From positions 62,001 to 126,000 of the forward strand of contig NZ_CAMIIE010000002.1 of assembly GCF_946222605.1 (NCBI RefSeq): a DNA stretch of 64,000 nucleotides. Direction: 5' to 3'. A model generated the notes under the pieces. The model did no database searches, was not told the origin of the DNA, and saw nothing but the letters and a program-made list of their open reading frames with translations. Position numbers and translations under genes: made by a program. This document shows positions 15,752 through 24,250 of the stretch, piece by piece (the stretch's first letter is position 1; each line of letters starts with the position of its first letter). This stretch comes from an uncultured Acidocella sp. Lineage in GTDB: Bacteria > Pseudomonadota > Alphaproteobacteria > Acetobacterales > Acetobacteraceae.

Positions 15752-17332
15752 ATGAAGCCTAGCCAATCTGGCGCGGATCTGCTGGTTCAAACATTACAGC
15801 TGGCCGGCGTGGACAAAATCGCCTCGCTCTCGGGCAATCACATCATGCCGGTCTATGATGCGCTGCGCGACAGCGCCATCACGCTCTACCATGTCCGCCA
15901 TGAAGGGGCGGCGGTGCATATGGCCGAGGCCTATGCGCGGCTTTCCGGCAAGCTCGGCGTGGCGCTGGTCACGGGCGGGCCGGGCCATGCCAATGCCATC
16001 GGCGCGCTCTATACCGCGCGGCAGAGCGAGACACCGCTGCTGCTGCTCTCCGGCCACGCGCCGCTGCGCGAACTGGGGCGCGGGGCGTTCCAGGAAATGG
16101 ACCAGGCCGGGCTTGCGGCGCCTTTATGCAAAGCCTCCTGGATGGTCGCCTCGCCAGCTTCACTGGCGCAGGATGTGGCGCGCGCCATCGTCCTCGCCCA
16201 ATCCGGCCGGCCAGGGCCGGTGCATCTCAGCCTGCCCAGCGATATATTGGAGGCCCAGGCCGCCACCGCCCCGCGGGCGCCGGTTCTGTCCCCCCCAACC
16301 GGATTGAGCGACACCGCGCTGGACGCGCTGCGCACGGCCCTGGACCGCGCGCGCCGGCCGCTGTTTCTGCTGCCCCCTTCCCTCTGCACCCCGGCCGGGC
16401 AGGCCATGACGGCGAAGCTGCGCGCCCAGGGCTGCATCTGCCTGCCGATGGAAAGCCCGCGCGGCGTCAACGATCCCGCCCTGGGCGCGGTACAGGCCTT
16501 GCTGGCGGCTGCGGACTGCATCGTCTCGCTCGGAAAATCGGTGGATTTCACCTTGAAATTCGGCAATCTCGGCGCGGCGGACTGGATCGTGATCGACCCC
16601 GACAGCGCGATGCTGGCCCGCGCCCGCGCGGCGCTGGGGGAGCGGCTGCGTCTGGGCCTGGTCGCGGACATACCGGCCGTGCTGGGCCAGCTCGCGCAGA
16701 TCAAGCCGCAAAACGCGCCAGGCTGGGCCGAGCGCGCGCACGCCGCCCTCACCCGCCGCGCCGCGCCGCCGCCCGCCACCGCGCTCAACAGTTTTTCAAT
16801 GTGCCAGGCGCTGGCGGCGTTCATGCGCGGCTTGGAAGATCCGGTTTTCATCTGCGATGGCGGTGAGATCGGCCAATGGGCGCAGGCCGCCATCCAGGCG
16901 CCGGCGCGGATCATCAACGGCGTCGCCGGGGCCATCGGCAGCGCCCTGCCCTTCGCCCTCGGCGCCAAGGCCGCCGCCCCGGCCCGCCCGGTGCTGGCGG
17001 TGATGGGCGATGGCACGTTCGGCTTTCACATGGCGGAGTTCGAGACCGCGCTGCGGCACAACCTGCCCTTCGTCGCGGTGATCGGCAATGATGCGCGCTG
17101 GAACGCCGAATATCAGATCCAGCTGCGCGATTACGGCGGGACGCGCACGCATGGCTGTGAGCTGCTGCCCGGCACGCGCTACGATGCGGCGGTGGCGGCT
17201 TTGGGCGGGCATGGGGAGCTGGTGACGCGGGAAGAGGAGATCGCCCCGGCGCTGGCGCGGGCATTTGCCAGCAACAAGCCGGCTTGCGTGAATATCATCA
17301 TCGCGGGGCTGGCGGCGCCGAGGTTGCAATAA
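15752..17332 (+). CDS. Thiamine-diphosphate-dependent enzyme, acetolactate-synthase-like
   Basis: A 526-residue protein with the three-domain ThDP architecture: N-terminal PYR domain with HEGAAVHMAEAYAR (cofactor-activating glutamate), a central Rossmann-like domain, and a C-terminal PP domain with MGDGTFGFHMAEFE...GNDARWNAE for Mg-diphosphate binding. ATG 15752 follows AGGGGG. It faces the symporter operon across a presumed GntR palindrome, so it is probably co-regulated with sulfolactate genes. No step of the SuyAB route needs it. A 2-oxoacid decarboxylase acting on sulfopyruvate or pyruvate is possible but unproven. Known sulfopyruvate decarboxylases (ComDE) are much shorter, and sulfoacetaldehyde acetyltransferase would need a phosphotransacetylase that I do not see. 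Confidence 0.8.
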   Translation: MKPSQSGADLLVQTLQLAGVDKIASLSGNHIMPVYDALRDSAITLYHVRHEGAAVHMAEAYARLSGKLGVALVTGGPGHANAIGALYTARQSETPLLLLSGHAPLRELGRGAFQEMDQAGLAAPLCKASWMVASPASLAQDVARAIVLAQSGRPGPVHLSLPSDILEAQAATAPRAPVLSPPTGLSDTALDALRTALDRARRPLFLLPPSLCTPAGQAMTAKLRAQGCICLPMESPRGVNDPALGAVQALLAAADCIVSLGKSVDFTLKFGNLGAADWIVIDPDSAMLARARAALGERLRLGLVADIPAVLGQLAQIKPQNAPGWAERAHAALTRRAAPPPATALNSFSMCQALAAFMRGLEDPVFICDGGEIGQWAQAAIQAPARIINGVAGAIGSALPFALGAKAAAPARPVLAVMGDGTFGFHMAEFETALRHNLPFVAVIGNDARWNAEYQIQLRDYGGTRTHGCELLPGTRYDAAVAALGGHGELVTREEEIAPALARAFASNKPACVNIIIAGLAAPRLQ

Positions 17333-17334
17333 TC

Positions 17335-17344
17335 ATAGCGCTAT
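17335..17344. promoter_or_regulatory. LacI-type half-degenerate site 1
   Basis: ATAGCGCTAT is a perfect palindrome sharing the TAGCGCTA core of the LacI sites. It and the following TATTTT are shared with the site at 27743. It starts two bases after the stop of the ThDP enzyme. Confidence 0.45.
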
Positions 17345-17422
17345 TATTTTTTCCTATACTCGCAGAAAGCCATCTAAAAAGCGCATAGCGTCATGTTGCG
17401 CCGCGACATTGACCGGCTAAAA

Positions 17423-17436
17423 TCGTAACGCTACGA
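17423..17436. promoter_or_regulatory. LacI-type operator 2 (tauE / SLA dehydrogenase)
   Basis: TCGTAACGCTACGA differs at one position from the perfect palindrome TCGTAGCGCTACGA found before the SQ dehydrogenase. It lies 28 bases before the exporter start, a position suited to repression. Confidence 0.75.
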
Positions 17437-17464
17437 GGCGGCAGACCCTCACCCGCCTGGTTTC

Positions 17465-18196
17465 ATGCCCGATCTGCAGCTTGCCCTTGTCGCGTTCTCC
17501 GCCTGTCTCGGCGCCACCACCCAGCGTGTCACCGGGCTGGGCTTTGCGCTGGTCGCCTCGCCGCTGCTGATTCTGGTGCTGGGGCCGTTCCAAGGCGTGC
17601 TGCTGGCCAATCTGCTGACGCTGGTGCTCAACGCCGTGGTGCTGGCCGGCACCTGGCGGGCGGCGGAGCCGCGGCGGCTGGCGCTACTGGTGCCGGCGGC
17701 GCTGGTCGCGGTGCAGCTGGGCGCGCCGGTGGCGCGGCTGATCCCCGCCGCCTGGCTGCTCACCATCATCGGCACGCTGGTGTTTCTGGCGCTGCTGAGC
17801 GTGCTCCTGCTGAAGAACGTGGCGCTGTTCAAGGGCAAGGCCGGGGCGCTGGCGGCGGGGGCGCTCAGCGGCTTCATGAATGTCACCGCCGGGGTCGGCG
17901 GACCGGCGATCACCCTCTACGCCGTCGGCACCGCCTGGGATCAGGCGAAATTCGTCGCCTCGATGCAGGTCTATTTCGGCGCCCTCAACTTGGCCTCGGT
18001 GGCGGAGAAAGGCCTGCCGCATCTGCCGCTGGCCGCCATACCGTTGCTGGGCGTGGCACTGCTCACCGGGCTGGGGCTCGGGCAGCTGCTCAACCGGCGC
18101 ATCCCGGCCAAGCAAGCGCGCCAGGGCGTGTTGTTTCTCGCTTTGGCCGGGTCCGGCGCCACCATCGTCAAGGGGGCGATGCTGCTCGCCCACTAA
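17465..18196 (+). CDS. TauE/SafE family sulfite/sulfonate exporter
   Basis: A 243-residue membrane protein with about eight hydrophobic helices. It has the duplicated TauE/SafE pattern: TTQRVTGLGFALVASPLLILVLG near the N terminus and LSGFMNVTAGVGGPAITLYAVG in the second half. The family exports sulfite, sulfolactate or sulfoacetate from bacteria that degrade sulfonates. It is first of a two-gene unit with sulfolactaldehyde dehydrogenase under a LacI-type operator, so it could vent sulfolactate or sulfite when flux exceeds SuyAB/SoeABC capacity. The exported anion cannot be read from sequence. Confidence 0.82.
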   Translation: MPDLQLALVAFSACLGATTQRVTGLGFALVASPLLILVLGPFQGVLLANLLTLVLNAVVLAGTWRAAEPRRLALLVPAALVAVQLGAPVARLIPAAWLLTIIGTLVFLALLSVLLLKNVALFKGKAGALAAGALSGFMNVTAGVGGPAITLYAVGTAWDQAKFVASMQVYFGALNLASVAEKGLPHLPLAAIPLLGVALLTGLGLGQLLNRRIPAKQARQGVLFLALAGSGATIVKGAMLLAH

Positions 18197-18224
18197 CCAC
18201 TTCCAACAACCATAAGGAAACGCC

Positions 18225-19661
18225 ATGACCAGCGCCTATCCCGACACCAAGCTCTTCATCGCCGGACAATGGGAGGCGGGCACCGGCACGGCTTTGCCGG
18301 TGCTGAACCCGGCCACCGGCCAGACCATCGGCCAGGTCGCGGTGGCGGATGAGGCCGCCCTCGCCCGTGCCGCGCAGGCCGCCGCCAGCGCCTTCGCCGA
18401 CTGGTCGCAGCGCTCGGCCTATGAGCGCGCCCGGCTGCTGCGCCTGGCCGCCCAGCATCTGCGCGAGGATGCCGAGGACGCCGCCCGGCTGATGACGCTG
18501 GAGCAGGGCAAGCCCCTGGCCGAATCCCGCGCCGAACTGGCGGCGGCGGCGGACACGCTGGCGTTCTTCGCCGAGGAAGGCCGGCGCGCCTATGGCCGCG
18601 TCATCCCGCCGCGCGCCGCCAATATCCGCCAGATGGCGCTGCGCGAGCCGGTGGGGGTGGTGGCCGCCTTCACCCCGTGGAACTTCCCGGTCAATCAGGC
18701 GATGCGCAAGCTCGCCGCCGCCCTCGCCGCCGGCTGCACGGTGATTTTGAAAGGCCCGGAGGAGACCCCGGCCAGCTGTGCCGCGATGATCGCCGCCTTC
18801 GCCAAGGCCGGGCTGCCGGCCGGCGCGGTGAATCTGGTCTTCGGCAATCCGGCGCAGATCTCGTCCTATCTCATCGCCCACCCGGCGGTGCGGAAAATCT
18901 CCTTCACCGGCTCCACCCCGGTCGGCAAGCATCTCGCCGCATTGGCCGGGCAGCATATGAAGCGCGCCACGATGGAGCTGGGCGGCCACGCCCCGGCGAT
19001 CATCGCCGCCGATGCCGATCTCGACCAGGCGGCCAGCGTGCTGGCGGCGGCGAAATTCCGCAATGCCGGGCAGGTCTGCATCTCCCCTACCCGGCTGCTG
19101 GTGCAGCGCGAGGTATTCACCCCCTTCCTGGAGCGCCTCACCGCCAAGGCCGAGGCGCTGACCGTCGGGGACGGGCTGGATGCCGCGACAACCATGGGCC
19201 CGATGGCCAATGCCCGCCGGGTGGAGGCGATGGAAGCGCTGATCGGCGATGCCACCGCGCAAGGCGCGCGGCTGGTCACCGGCGGCAAACGGCTGGACAA
19301 TGAGGGCTTCTTCTTCGCCCCCACCATCCTCGCCGAGGTGCCGGTAAGCGCCAAGGCGATGAATGAGGAGCCCTTCGGCCCGCTGGCTTTGGTCAACAGC
19401 TTCGAGAGGCTGGAGGAGGCGCTCACCGAGGCCAACCGCCTGCCCTTCGGCCTCGCCTCCTACGGCTTTGCCAGGAGCGAGGCGAATGTCGCGCGGATCG
19501 CGGCGGGCATCCAGGCGGGCATGGTCTCGATCAACCATGCCGGGCTCGGCCTGCCGGAAAATCCGTTCGGCGGGGTGAAGGAGAGCGGCTACGGGTCCGA
19601 GGGCGGGCCGGAGGCGTTGGATGCCTATCTCGTCAGTAAGTTTGTGACGGTGGCGGCGTGA
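18225..19661 (+). CDS. NAD(P)-dependent 3-sulfolactaldehyde dehydrogenase (GabD-like)
   Basis: A 478-residue aldehyde dehydrogenase. PWNFP carries the catalytic Asn153, ELGGHAP the general base Glu251, and GQVCISPTR the nucleophile Cys285. The family is close to succinate-semialdehyde dehydrogenase (GabD). In the sulfo-ED pathway of Pseudomonas putida SQ1 a GabD-like enzyme oxidises sulfolactaldehyde to sulfolactate, and this is the step expected here given the adjacent sulfogluconate dehydratase and KDSG aldolase. It is co-transcribed with the TauE-like exporter (28-base gap). Alpha-ketoglutarate-semialdehyde dehydrogenase of sugar-acid pathways is the main alternative and is disfavoured by the sulfoquinovosidase nearby. 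Confidence 0.84.
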   Translation: MTSAYPDTKLFIAGQWEAGTGTALPVLNPATGQTIGQVAVADEAALARAAQAAASAFADWSQRSAYERARLLRLAAQHLREDAEDAARLMTLEQGKPLAESRAELAAAADTLAFFAEEGRRAYGRVIPPRAANIRQMALREPVGVVAAFTPWNFPVNQAMRKLAAALAAGCTVILKGPEETPASCAAMIAAFAKAGLPAGAVNLVFGNPAQISSYLIAHPAVRKISFTGSTPVGKHLAALAGQHMKRATMELGGHAPAIIAADADLDQAASVLAAAKFRNAGQVCISPTRLLVQREVFTPFLERLTAKAEALTVGDGLDAATTMGPMANARRVEAMEALIGDATAQGARLVTGGKRLDNEGFFFAPTILAEVPVSAKAMNEEPFGPLALVNSFERLEEALTEANRLPFGLASYGFARSEANVARIAAGIQAGMVSINHAGLGLPENPFGGVKESGYGSEGGPEALDAYLVSKFVTVAA

Positions 19662-19664
19662 CTC

Positions 19665-19713
19665 GCAGGGGGTGTTTTTGGAAAAACACCCCCTGCACCC
19701 CCCAAAAACTTTT
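19665..19713. repeat. 3'-end palindromic element R2 (bidirectional terminator)
   Basis: A perfect 15-bp stem (19665-19679 with 19682-19696) and a two-base loop, followed by CCCCCCAAAAACTTTTTT. It lies between the convergent SLA dehydrogenase and LacI genes. Confidence 0.85.
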
Positions 19714-20757
19714 TTAGCTGGTGCCGCGTCGCACCAGCTCGAAGCCGACATCCACGGTTTTCTGTGCTGGCGTCTCGCCATTCAGCGCCGCCAGCGCGAG
19801 GCGCGCCACCTCCTGGCCGATCCGCTCGCCCGGCGGGCGGATGGTGGAGAGGGCCGGATAGGTCGCCGCGGCAAAAGGCAGATCCCCGAAGCCGATGATC
19901 TTCAGCCGCTCCGGCACCGCGATGCCGCGCTTCTGGCACTCGAACAGCACGCCGAGCGCGATCCAGTCATTCGAGCACACCACCCCGTCGATTTTCGGGT
20001 CGCGCTCCAGCAGCTCCGCCAGCAGCGCCTCGCCCAGCGCCACCGAGGCCGGCTGCGGCGCGATCGCCTGGCGGGCACTCGCCCCCTCCTGCTGCAAGGC
20101 GGCGATGACGCCGGTGCCGCGCTGGGCGGCGCGCCGGTCCTCCTGCAAGCGCGCGCCGATAAAGGCGACATTCCTGCACCCGGCCGCGCGCAGATGCCGC
20201 GCCGCCGCCGCGCCCACGGCGCGATGGTCGAACCCCACCAGCATATCCAGCGGGTTGGCGCCCAGCTCCCACATCTCGATCACCGGGGTGCCGCGCGAGA
20301 GCGCCATCTGCCGCGTGCCCCGGCTATGCTCCAGCCCGGTCAGCACCAAAGCCGCCGGCGACCAGGCGAGCGAGGCGCGCACCAGCGCCTCCTCCCGCGC
20401 CGGATCATATTCATTATGGCCGAGCAGCAGCTGCACCCCGGCCTGCGCCAGCGCCGCCTGCAGCGCATCCGCGGTGGCGGCGAAGAAGGCGTTGCGCAGC
20501 GAGGGCACGATCAGGCTGACCACCCGCGTCGCCGCCGCCGCCGCCAGCCCGCCCGCCATCATGTTCGGCACATAGCCCAAACGTTCGATGGCGGCGGTGA
20601 TCTTCGCCCCGGTCTTGCCTTTCACCAGATCCGGCTTGCGCAGGAACAGCGAGACGGTGGAGGTGGCGCAACCCGCCAGCCTTGCCACATCCTGCATGGT
20701 GACGCTGTCGGTCTTGCGGCGGATCCGGGGGGCGGATTTGTCTGTCGGTGAGGCCAT
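19714..20757 (-). CDS. LacI family regulator, probable sulfoquinovose-pathway repressor
   Basis: A 347-residue protein. Its N-terminal helix-turn-helix (VTMQDVARLAGCATSTVSLFL) and hinge (GYVPNMMAGGLAAA) are those of LacI/GalR proteins, and the rest is a periplasmic-binding-protein-like sensor domain (VVSLIVPSLRNAFF, ending with LSTIRPPGERIG). It is divergent from the SQ dehydrogenase operon, with a perfect 18-bp palindrome between them; four related sites lie at the other SQ promoters. It probably represses them until SQ or an intermediate is present. GTG 20766 is an alternative start. Confidence 0.87.
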   Translation of the reverse strand: MASPTDKSAPRIRRKTDSVTMQDVARLAGCATSTVSLFLRKPDLVKGKTGAKITAAIERLGYVPNMMAGGLAAAAATRVVSLIVPSLRNAFFAATADALQAALAQAGVQLLLGHNEYDPAREEALVRASLAWSPAALVLTGLEHSRGTRQMALSRGTPVIEMWELGANPLDMLVGFDHRAVGAAAARHLRAAGCRNVAFIGARLQEDRRAAQRGTGVIAALQQEGASARQAIAPQPASVALGEALLAELLERDPKIDGVVCSNDWIALGVLFECQKRGIAVPERLKIIGFGDLPFAAATYPALSTIRPPGERIGQEVARLALAALNGETPAQKTVDVGFELVRRGTS

Positions 20758-20820
20758 GACCGACACATATCATAGGATTCGAGATGGCAGGCAACCATGC
20801 GGGATGGTTGACAATCCCGG

Positions 20821-20838
20821 AATCGTAGCGCTACGATT
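20821..20838. promoter_or_regulatory. LacI operator 3, perfect 18-bp palindrome
   Basis: AATCGTAGCGCTACGATT is a perfect palindrome with the central CG-GC and TnnCGnnA pattern of LacI-family sites. It lies between lacI and the divergent SQ dehydrogenase gene, and so can control both. Confidence 0.8.
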
Positions 20839-20864
20839 TTGGCGAATGAGAGGATAACGCCAAT

Positions 20865-21632
20865 ATGACTTCCCCTTACGATCAGGCAACATACCGCTCC
20901 TTGCAGGGGGCGGGGGTGGTGATCACCGGTGGCGCTTCGGGCATTGGTGCCGCGATGGTCGAGGCTTTCACCGCGCAGGGGGCGCGGGTGGATTTTCTCG
21001 ATATTGACGAGGCGGCCGGCGCGGCGCTGGCGCAGGCTCATCAGGGCAGCGCCTTCCACGCCGTCGAGCTGACCGATATCGCAGCGCTACGGAATACGAT
21101 CGATGCGATCGAGGCGCGGCGCGGGCCGATCGATGTGCTGATCAACAACGCCGCGCGCGATAAAAGGCAGGATTTCTGGAGCTACGAGCCGCAGGATTGG
21201 AAGGACGCGCTCGCGGTCAATCTGGACCATCAATTCTTCGCCACCCAGGCGGTCGCCCGGCATATGCGTGGGCGCGGCCAGGGGGCGGTGATCATGACCG
21301 GCTCGGTCTCCTGGATGCGCGGACGGCCGGGGATGGCGGGCTATACCTCCGCCAAGGCGGCGATCAACGGCCTCACCCGCACCCTGGCGCGCGAGCTGGG
21401 GCCGGAGGGGATCCGGGTGAACTGCATCGTCCCCGGCGCCATTCTCACCGAGCGGCAAAAGGCGCTCTGGCTCACCCCGGAGATGGACCAGCAATTCAAG
21501 GATCTGCAGGCGCTGAAATTCCGGCTGGATGCGACCCATGTGGCGCGCATGGCGCTGTTTCTGGCCTCGGCCGAATCCGGCGGCTGCACGGGGGCGAATT
21601 TCCTGGTCGATGCCGGGCTGACGGCGAATTGA
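20865..21632 (+). CDS. NAD-dependent sulfoquinovose dehydrogenase (SDR)
   Basis: A 255-residue short-chain dehydrogenase. TGGASGIG (residues 21-28) binds the nucleotide, NNAA lies at residues 94-97, and the catalytic residues are Ser147, Tyr160 and Lys164 (YTSAK). The first step of the sulfo-ED pathway is oxidation of SQ to sulfogluconolactone by an SDR, and this gene leads the operon that continues with the dehydratase (ten-base gap) and the aldolase. GAGAGGA precedes the ATG. Other sugar dehydrogenases of this class look alike, so the SQ call depends on the operon and the linked sulfoquinovosidase. Confidence 0.84.
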   Translation: MTSPYDQATYRSLQGAGVVITGGASGIGAAMVEAFTAQGARVDFLDIDEAAGAALAQAHQGSAFHAVELTDIAALRNTIDAIEARRGPIDVLINNAARDKRQDFWSYEPQDWKDALAVNLDHQFFATQAVARHMRGRGQGAVIMTGSVSWMRGRPGMAGYTSAKAAINGLTRTLARELGPEGIRVNCIVPGAILTERQKALWLTPEMDQQFKDLQALKFRLDATHVARMALFLASAESGGCTGANFLVDAGLTAN

Positions 21633-21642
21633 GGGGGCGCAG

Positions 21643-23367
21643 ATGACCGAGACAAAATTGCGATCCGCCCGCTGGTATGAGGGCACCGACATACGCGGTT
21701 TCGCCCACCGCCAGCGCAGCCAGCAGATGGGGCTGCGCCGCGAGGAGTTTTTGGGCAAGCCGGTGATTGCCATCATCAACACCTGGAGCGAGCTCAGCCC
21801 CTGCCATATCCATCTGCGCGAGCGGGCCGAGGCGGTGAAGCGCGGCGTCTGGCAGGCCGGGGGCTATCCGGTGGAGCTGCCGGCCCTCTCTCTGGGCGAG
21901 GTGCTGGTGAAGCCGACCACCATGCTCTACCGCAACATGCTGGCGATGGAGGTGGAGGAGCTGCTGCGCTCGCTGCCCGTGGATGGCGCGGTGCTGATGG
22001 GCGGCTGCGACAAGACCACGCCGGGGCTGCTGATGGGAGCGATCTCGATGGATCTGCCGGCGATCTATTGCCCGGCCGGGTTCATGTCCAATGGTCGCTG
22101 GCGGGGGCAGAGTGTCGGCGCCGGCACCCATACCAAGACATTCTGGGACGAGAAGCGCGTCGGCAAGATCACCGAGGATGACTGGGTCGAGCTGGAATCG
22201 AAGATGACCCGCTCGATCGGCACCTGCAACACGATGGGCACGGCGAGCACGATGACCGCCATCGCCGAGGCGATGGGCATGACGCTGCCGGGCGCCTCCT
22301 CGCTTCCCGCCGCGGATTCCGGCCATACCCGCATGGCGGCCGAATGCGGGGCGCGGGCGGTGGAGATGGTGCGCGAGGATCTGCGGCCCTCGAAGATCAT
22401 CACCGCGGATGCGGTGATGAACGGGGTGAGCGCCTGCATGGCGCTGGGCGGCTCCACCAATGCGGCGATCCACACCATCGCCATCGCCAGGCGTGCCGGG
22501 GTGGCGCTGCGCCTGGATGATCTCGGCGCGGTGGCGGCAAAAATTCCTGTCTGCGCCAACATCTTTCCCTCCGGCGGCTATCTGATGGAGGATTTCTTCT
22601 TCGCCGGCGGGCTGCCAGCACTGCTGGCCAAGCTGGGCGATGCGATCATCCCCGGCTGCATGACCGTGAACGGGCGCACGCTGGATGAAAATATCGCAGG
22701 GGCGCGCTGCTGGGATGACGATGTGATCCGCGATCTGGACAAGGCGGTGGTGCCGCTTTCAAAGGGCTCCAGCCTGGCGGTGCTGCGCGGCAATCTCTGC
22801 CCGGATGGGGCGGTGATGAAAAGCTCCGCCGCCAGCCCGCATCTTTTGCGACATACCGGCCCCGCCGTGGTGTTCGACAACCCGGCCGAGATGGCGGCTA
22901 AGCTGGACGACCCGAGCCTGGAGATCACCAAGGACAGCGTGCTGGTGCTGCGCAATGCCGGGCCGATCGGCGCGCCGGGGATGCCGGAATGGGGCAATCT
23001 GCCGATGCCCAAGCGGCTGCTGGAGCAAGGGGTGAAGGATATGGTGCGCATCTGCGACGGGCGGATGAGCGGCACCCATTACGGCACCTGCGTGCTGCAT
23101 GTGGCACCGGAATCCGCCGTCGGCGGGCCGCTGGCGCTGCTGAAAACCGGCGACATGGTGGCGCTGGATGTGCCGGCCGGGACGCTGAACATGCTGGTGG
23201 ATGAGGCCGAGATTGCCGCAAGGCGCGCGTCCTGGGTGAAACCGCCGGAGCGCTTCGCGCGCTCTTACGCCAAGCTGTACGAGCGCAGCGTCAGCCAGGC
23301 GCCGGATGGGTGCGATTTCGACTTTCTGAGCGGGACCGAAAAGGTTCCCGAACCGCCGATTTTCTGA
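21643..23367 (+). CDS. 6-deoxy-6-sulfogluconate dehydratase (IlvD/Edd family)
   Basis: A 574-residue dehydratase. Cys54, Cys122 (GGCDKTTPG) and Cys195 (GTCNTMGT) match the three [2Fe-2S] cluster ligands of sugar-acid dehydratases in this family, and GGSTNAAIHT is the Mg/substrate motif. In the sulfo-ED route this enzyme removes water from sulfogluconate to give 2-keto-3,6-dideoxy-6-sulfogluconate (KDSG). It is second in the operon with SQ dehydrogenase and KDSG aldolase; GAGGGGG precedes the ATG. L-arabinonate or xylonate dehydratase would look similar. Confidence 0.85.
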   Translation: MTETKLRSARWYEGTDIRGFAHRQRSQQMGLRREEFLGKPVIAIINTWSELSPCHIHLRERAEAVKRGVWQAGGYPVELPALSLGEVLVKPTTMLYRNMLAMEVEELLRSLPVDGAVLMGGCDKTTPGLLMGAISMDLPAIYCPAGFMSNGRWRGQSVGAGTHTKTFWDEKRVGKITEDDWVELESKMTRSIGTCNTMGTASTMTAIAEAMGMTLPGASSLPAADSGHTRMAAECGARAVEMVREDLRPSKIITADAVMNGVSACMALGGSTNAAIHTIAIARRAGVALRLDDLGAVAAKIPVCANIFPSGGYLMEDFFFAGGLPALLAKLGDAIIPGCMTVNGRTLDENIAGARCWDDDVIRDLDKAVVPLSKGSSLAVLRGNLCPDGAVMKSSAASPHLLRHTGPAVVFDNPAEMAAKLDDPSLEITKDSVLVLRNAGPIGAPGMPEWGNLPMPKRLLEQGVKDMVRICDGRMSGTHYGTCVLHVAPESAVGGPLALLKTGDMVALDVPAGTLNMLVDEAEIAARRASWVKPPERFARSYAKLYERSVSQAPDGCDFDFLSGTEKVPEPPIF

Positions 23368-23378
23368 AGGAGACATCT

Positions 23379-24161
23379 ATGGAAAACCAGTTTCGCGCGG
23401 CGCTTTCCCGCGGCGTGCCGTTGGGAACCTGGCTGATGAGCGGCGCCCCCGCCACCGCCGAGGCGCTGGGCCATGCCGGGTTTGATTTTCTGGTGCTGGA
23501 TCTGGAGCATGTGCCGGTGGATGCGCCGCAGGCGATCGAGCATTTGCGCGCCATCGGCAACACCAAGGCCGCCCCGGTGGTCCGGCTGCCCTGGAATGAT
23601 CTTGTCTGGATCAAGCGGATTCTCGATGCGGGCGGGCAGACCATCATGGTGCCGTTCGTGCAGAATGCCGAGGAAGCGAAGCGGGCGGTGGCGGCTTCGC
23701 GCTATGCGCCGGAGGGGATACGCGGCGTGGCCGCCGTGCACCGCGCCAGCCAATATGGCGCGGATGCGGGGTATCTGCACCATGCGAATGCGCAAACCTA
23801 CGTGATCGTGCAGCTGGAAACACCGGAAGCGGTGGCGGCGGCGTCTGAGATTGCGGCGGTGAAGGGTGTGGATGCGCTGTTCCTGGGGCCGGGCGATCTC
23901 TCCGCCGCGATGGGGCAGATGGGGCAGATCGGCCATGAGGCGGTGCAGGCGAAGATCGCCGAAGCGGCGCAGGCGGCAAAGCAGGCCGGCAAGCCGATTG
24001 GCATTGTCGGGCCGAATCCGGAGATGGTGCAGCGGTTTCTGGGCTATGGGTATGATTACGCCGCCATTGCCTCGGATATGGGGATGATGACCGGGCGGGC
24101 GAATGAGTTTCTGGGCGCGCTGCGCGGGCAAGCCAAGCGCGCGGCGACGGGGCCTTATTAA
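23379..24161 (+). CDS. KDSG aldolase (HpcH/HpaI class II pyruvate aldolase)
   Basis: A 260-residue aldolase. It has the family base in DLEH (residues 41-44), Arg69 in VRLPW, and metal ligands Glu147 (QLETPE) and Asp173 (GPGDLS). It cleaves a 2-keto-3-deoxy acid to pyruvate and an aldehyde; in sulfo-ED the products are pyruvate and sulfolactaldehyde. The start follows GAAGGAG and gives the expected family length of about 255 residues; a longer in-frame extension overlaps the dehydratase and was rejected. It is the last gene of the SQ dehydrogenase operon and is followed by a convergent-junction terminator. Confidence 0.85.
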   Translation: MENQFRAALSRGVPLGTWLMSGAPATAEALGHAGFDFLVLDLEHVPVDAPQAIEHLRAIGNTKAAPVVRLPWNDLVWIKRILDAGGQTIMVPFVQNAEEAKRAVAASRYAPEGIRGVAAVHRASQYGADAGYLHHANAQTYVIVQLETPEAVAAASEIAAVKGVDALFLGPGDLSAAMGQMGQIGHEAVQAKIAEAAQAAKQAGKPIGIVGPNPEMVQRFLGYGYDYAAIASDMGMMTGRANEFLGALRGQAKRAATGPY

Positions 24162-24162
24162 C

Positions 24163-24250
24163 AAGAGTTTTTGAGGTATAGGGTGTTTTTTCAAAAACAC
24201 CCTATTTCTTTCGCCGCTTTTTTGAAAAAAAGTGGCACCAAAAAACTTTT
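24163..24250. repeat. 3'-end palindromic element R3
   Basis: Two hairpins lie in tandem: ATAGGGTGTTTTT/AAAAACACCCTAT at 24178-24205 and GCCGCTTTTTT/AAAAAAGTGGC at 24213-24236. They are bounded by AAGAGTTTTTGAGG on the left and CACCAAAAAACTTTT on the right. The element fills the gap between the convergent aldolase and sulfoquinovosidase genes. Confidence 0.8.

Noticed and set aside
15752..17332. Sulfoacetaldehyde acetyltransferase (xsc) for the ThDP enzyme
   Set aside because: No phosphotransacetylase gene or sulfoacetaldehyde-producing gene is nearby, and the active-site segments read like a generic acetolactate-synthase-fold protein.
23310..23378. Longer N terminus for the KDSG aldolase
   Set aside because: The extension lies inside the dehydratase coding region and has a charged non-family sequence; ATG 23379 has a GAAGGAG and matches family length.
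18225..24161. Weimberg/Dahms-type pentose acid pathway for the ALDH, dehydratase, SDR and aldolase
   Set aside because: The enzyme families overlap with the sulfo-ED set, but the KERWY sulfoquinovosidase, the TauE-like exporter and the adjoining sulfolactate genes favour SQ. Enzyme assays are still needed.
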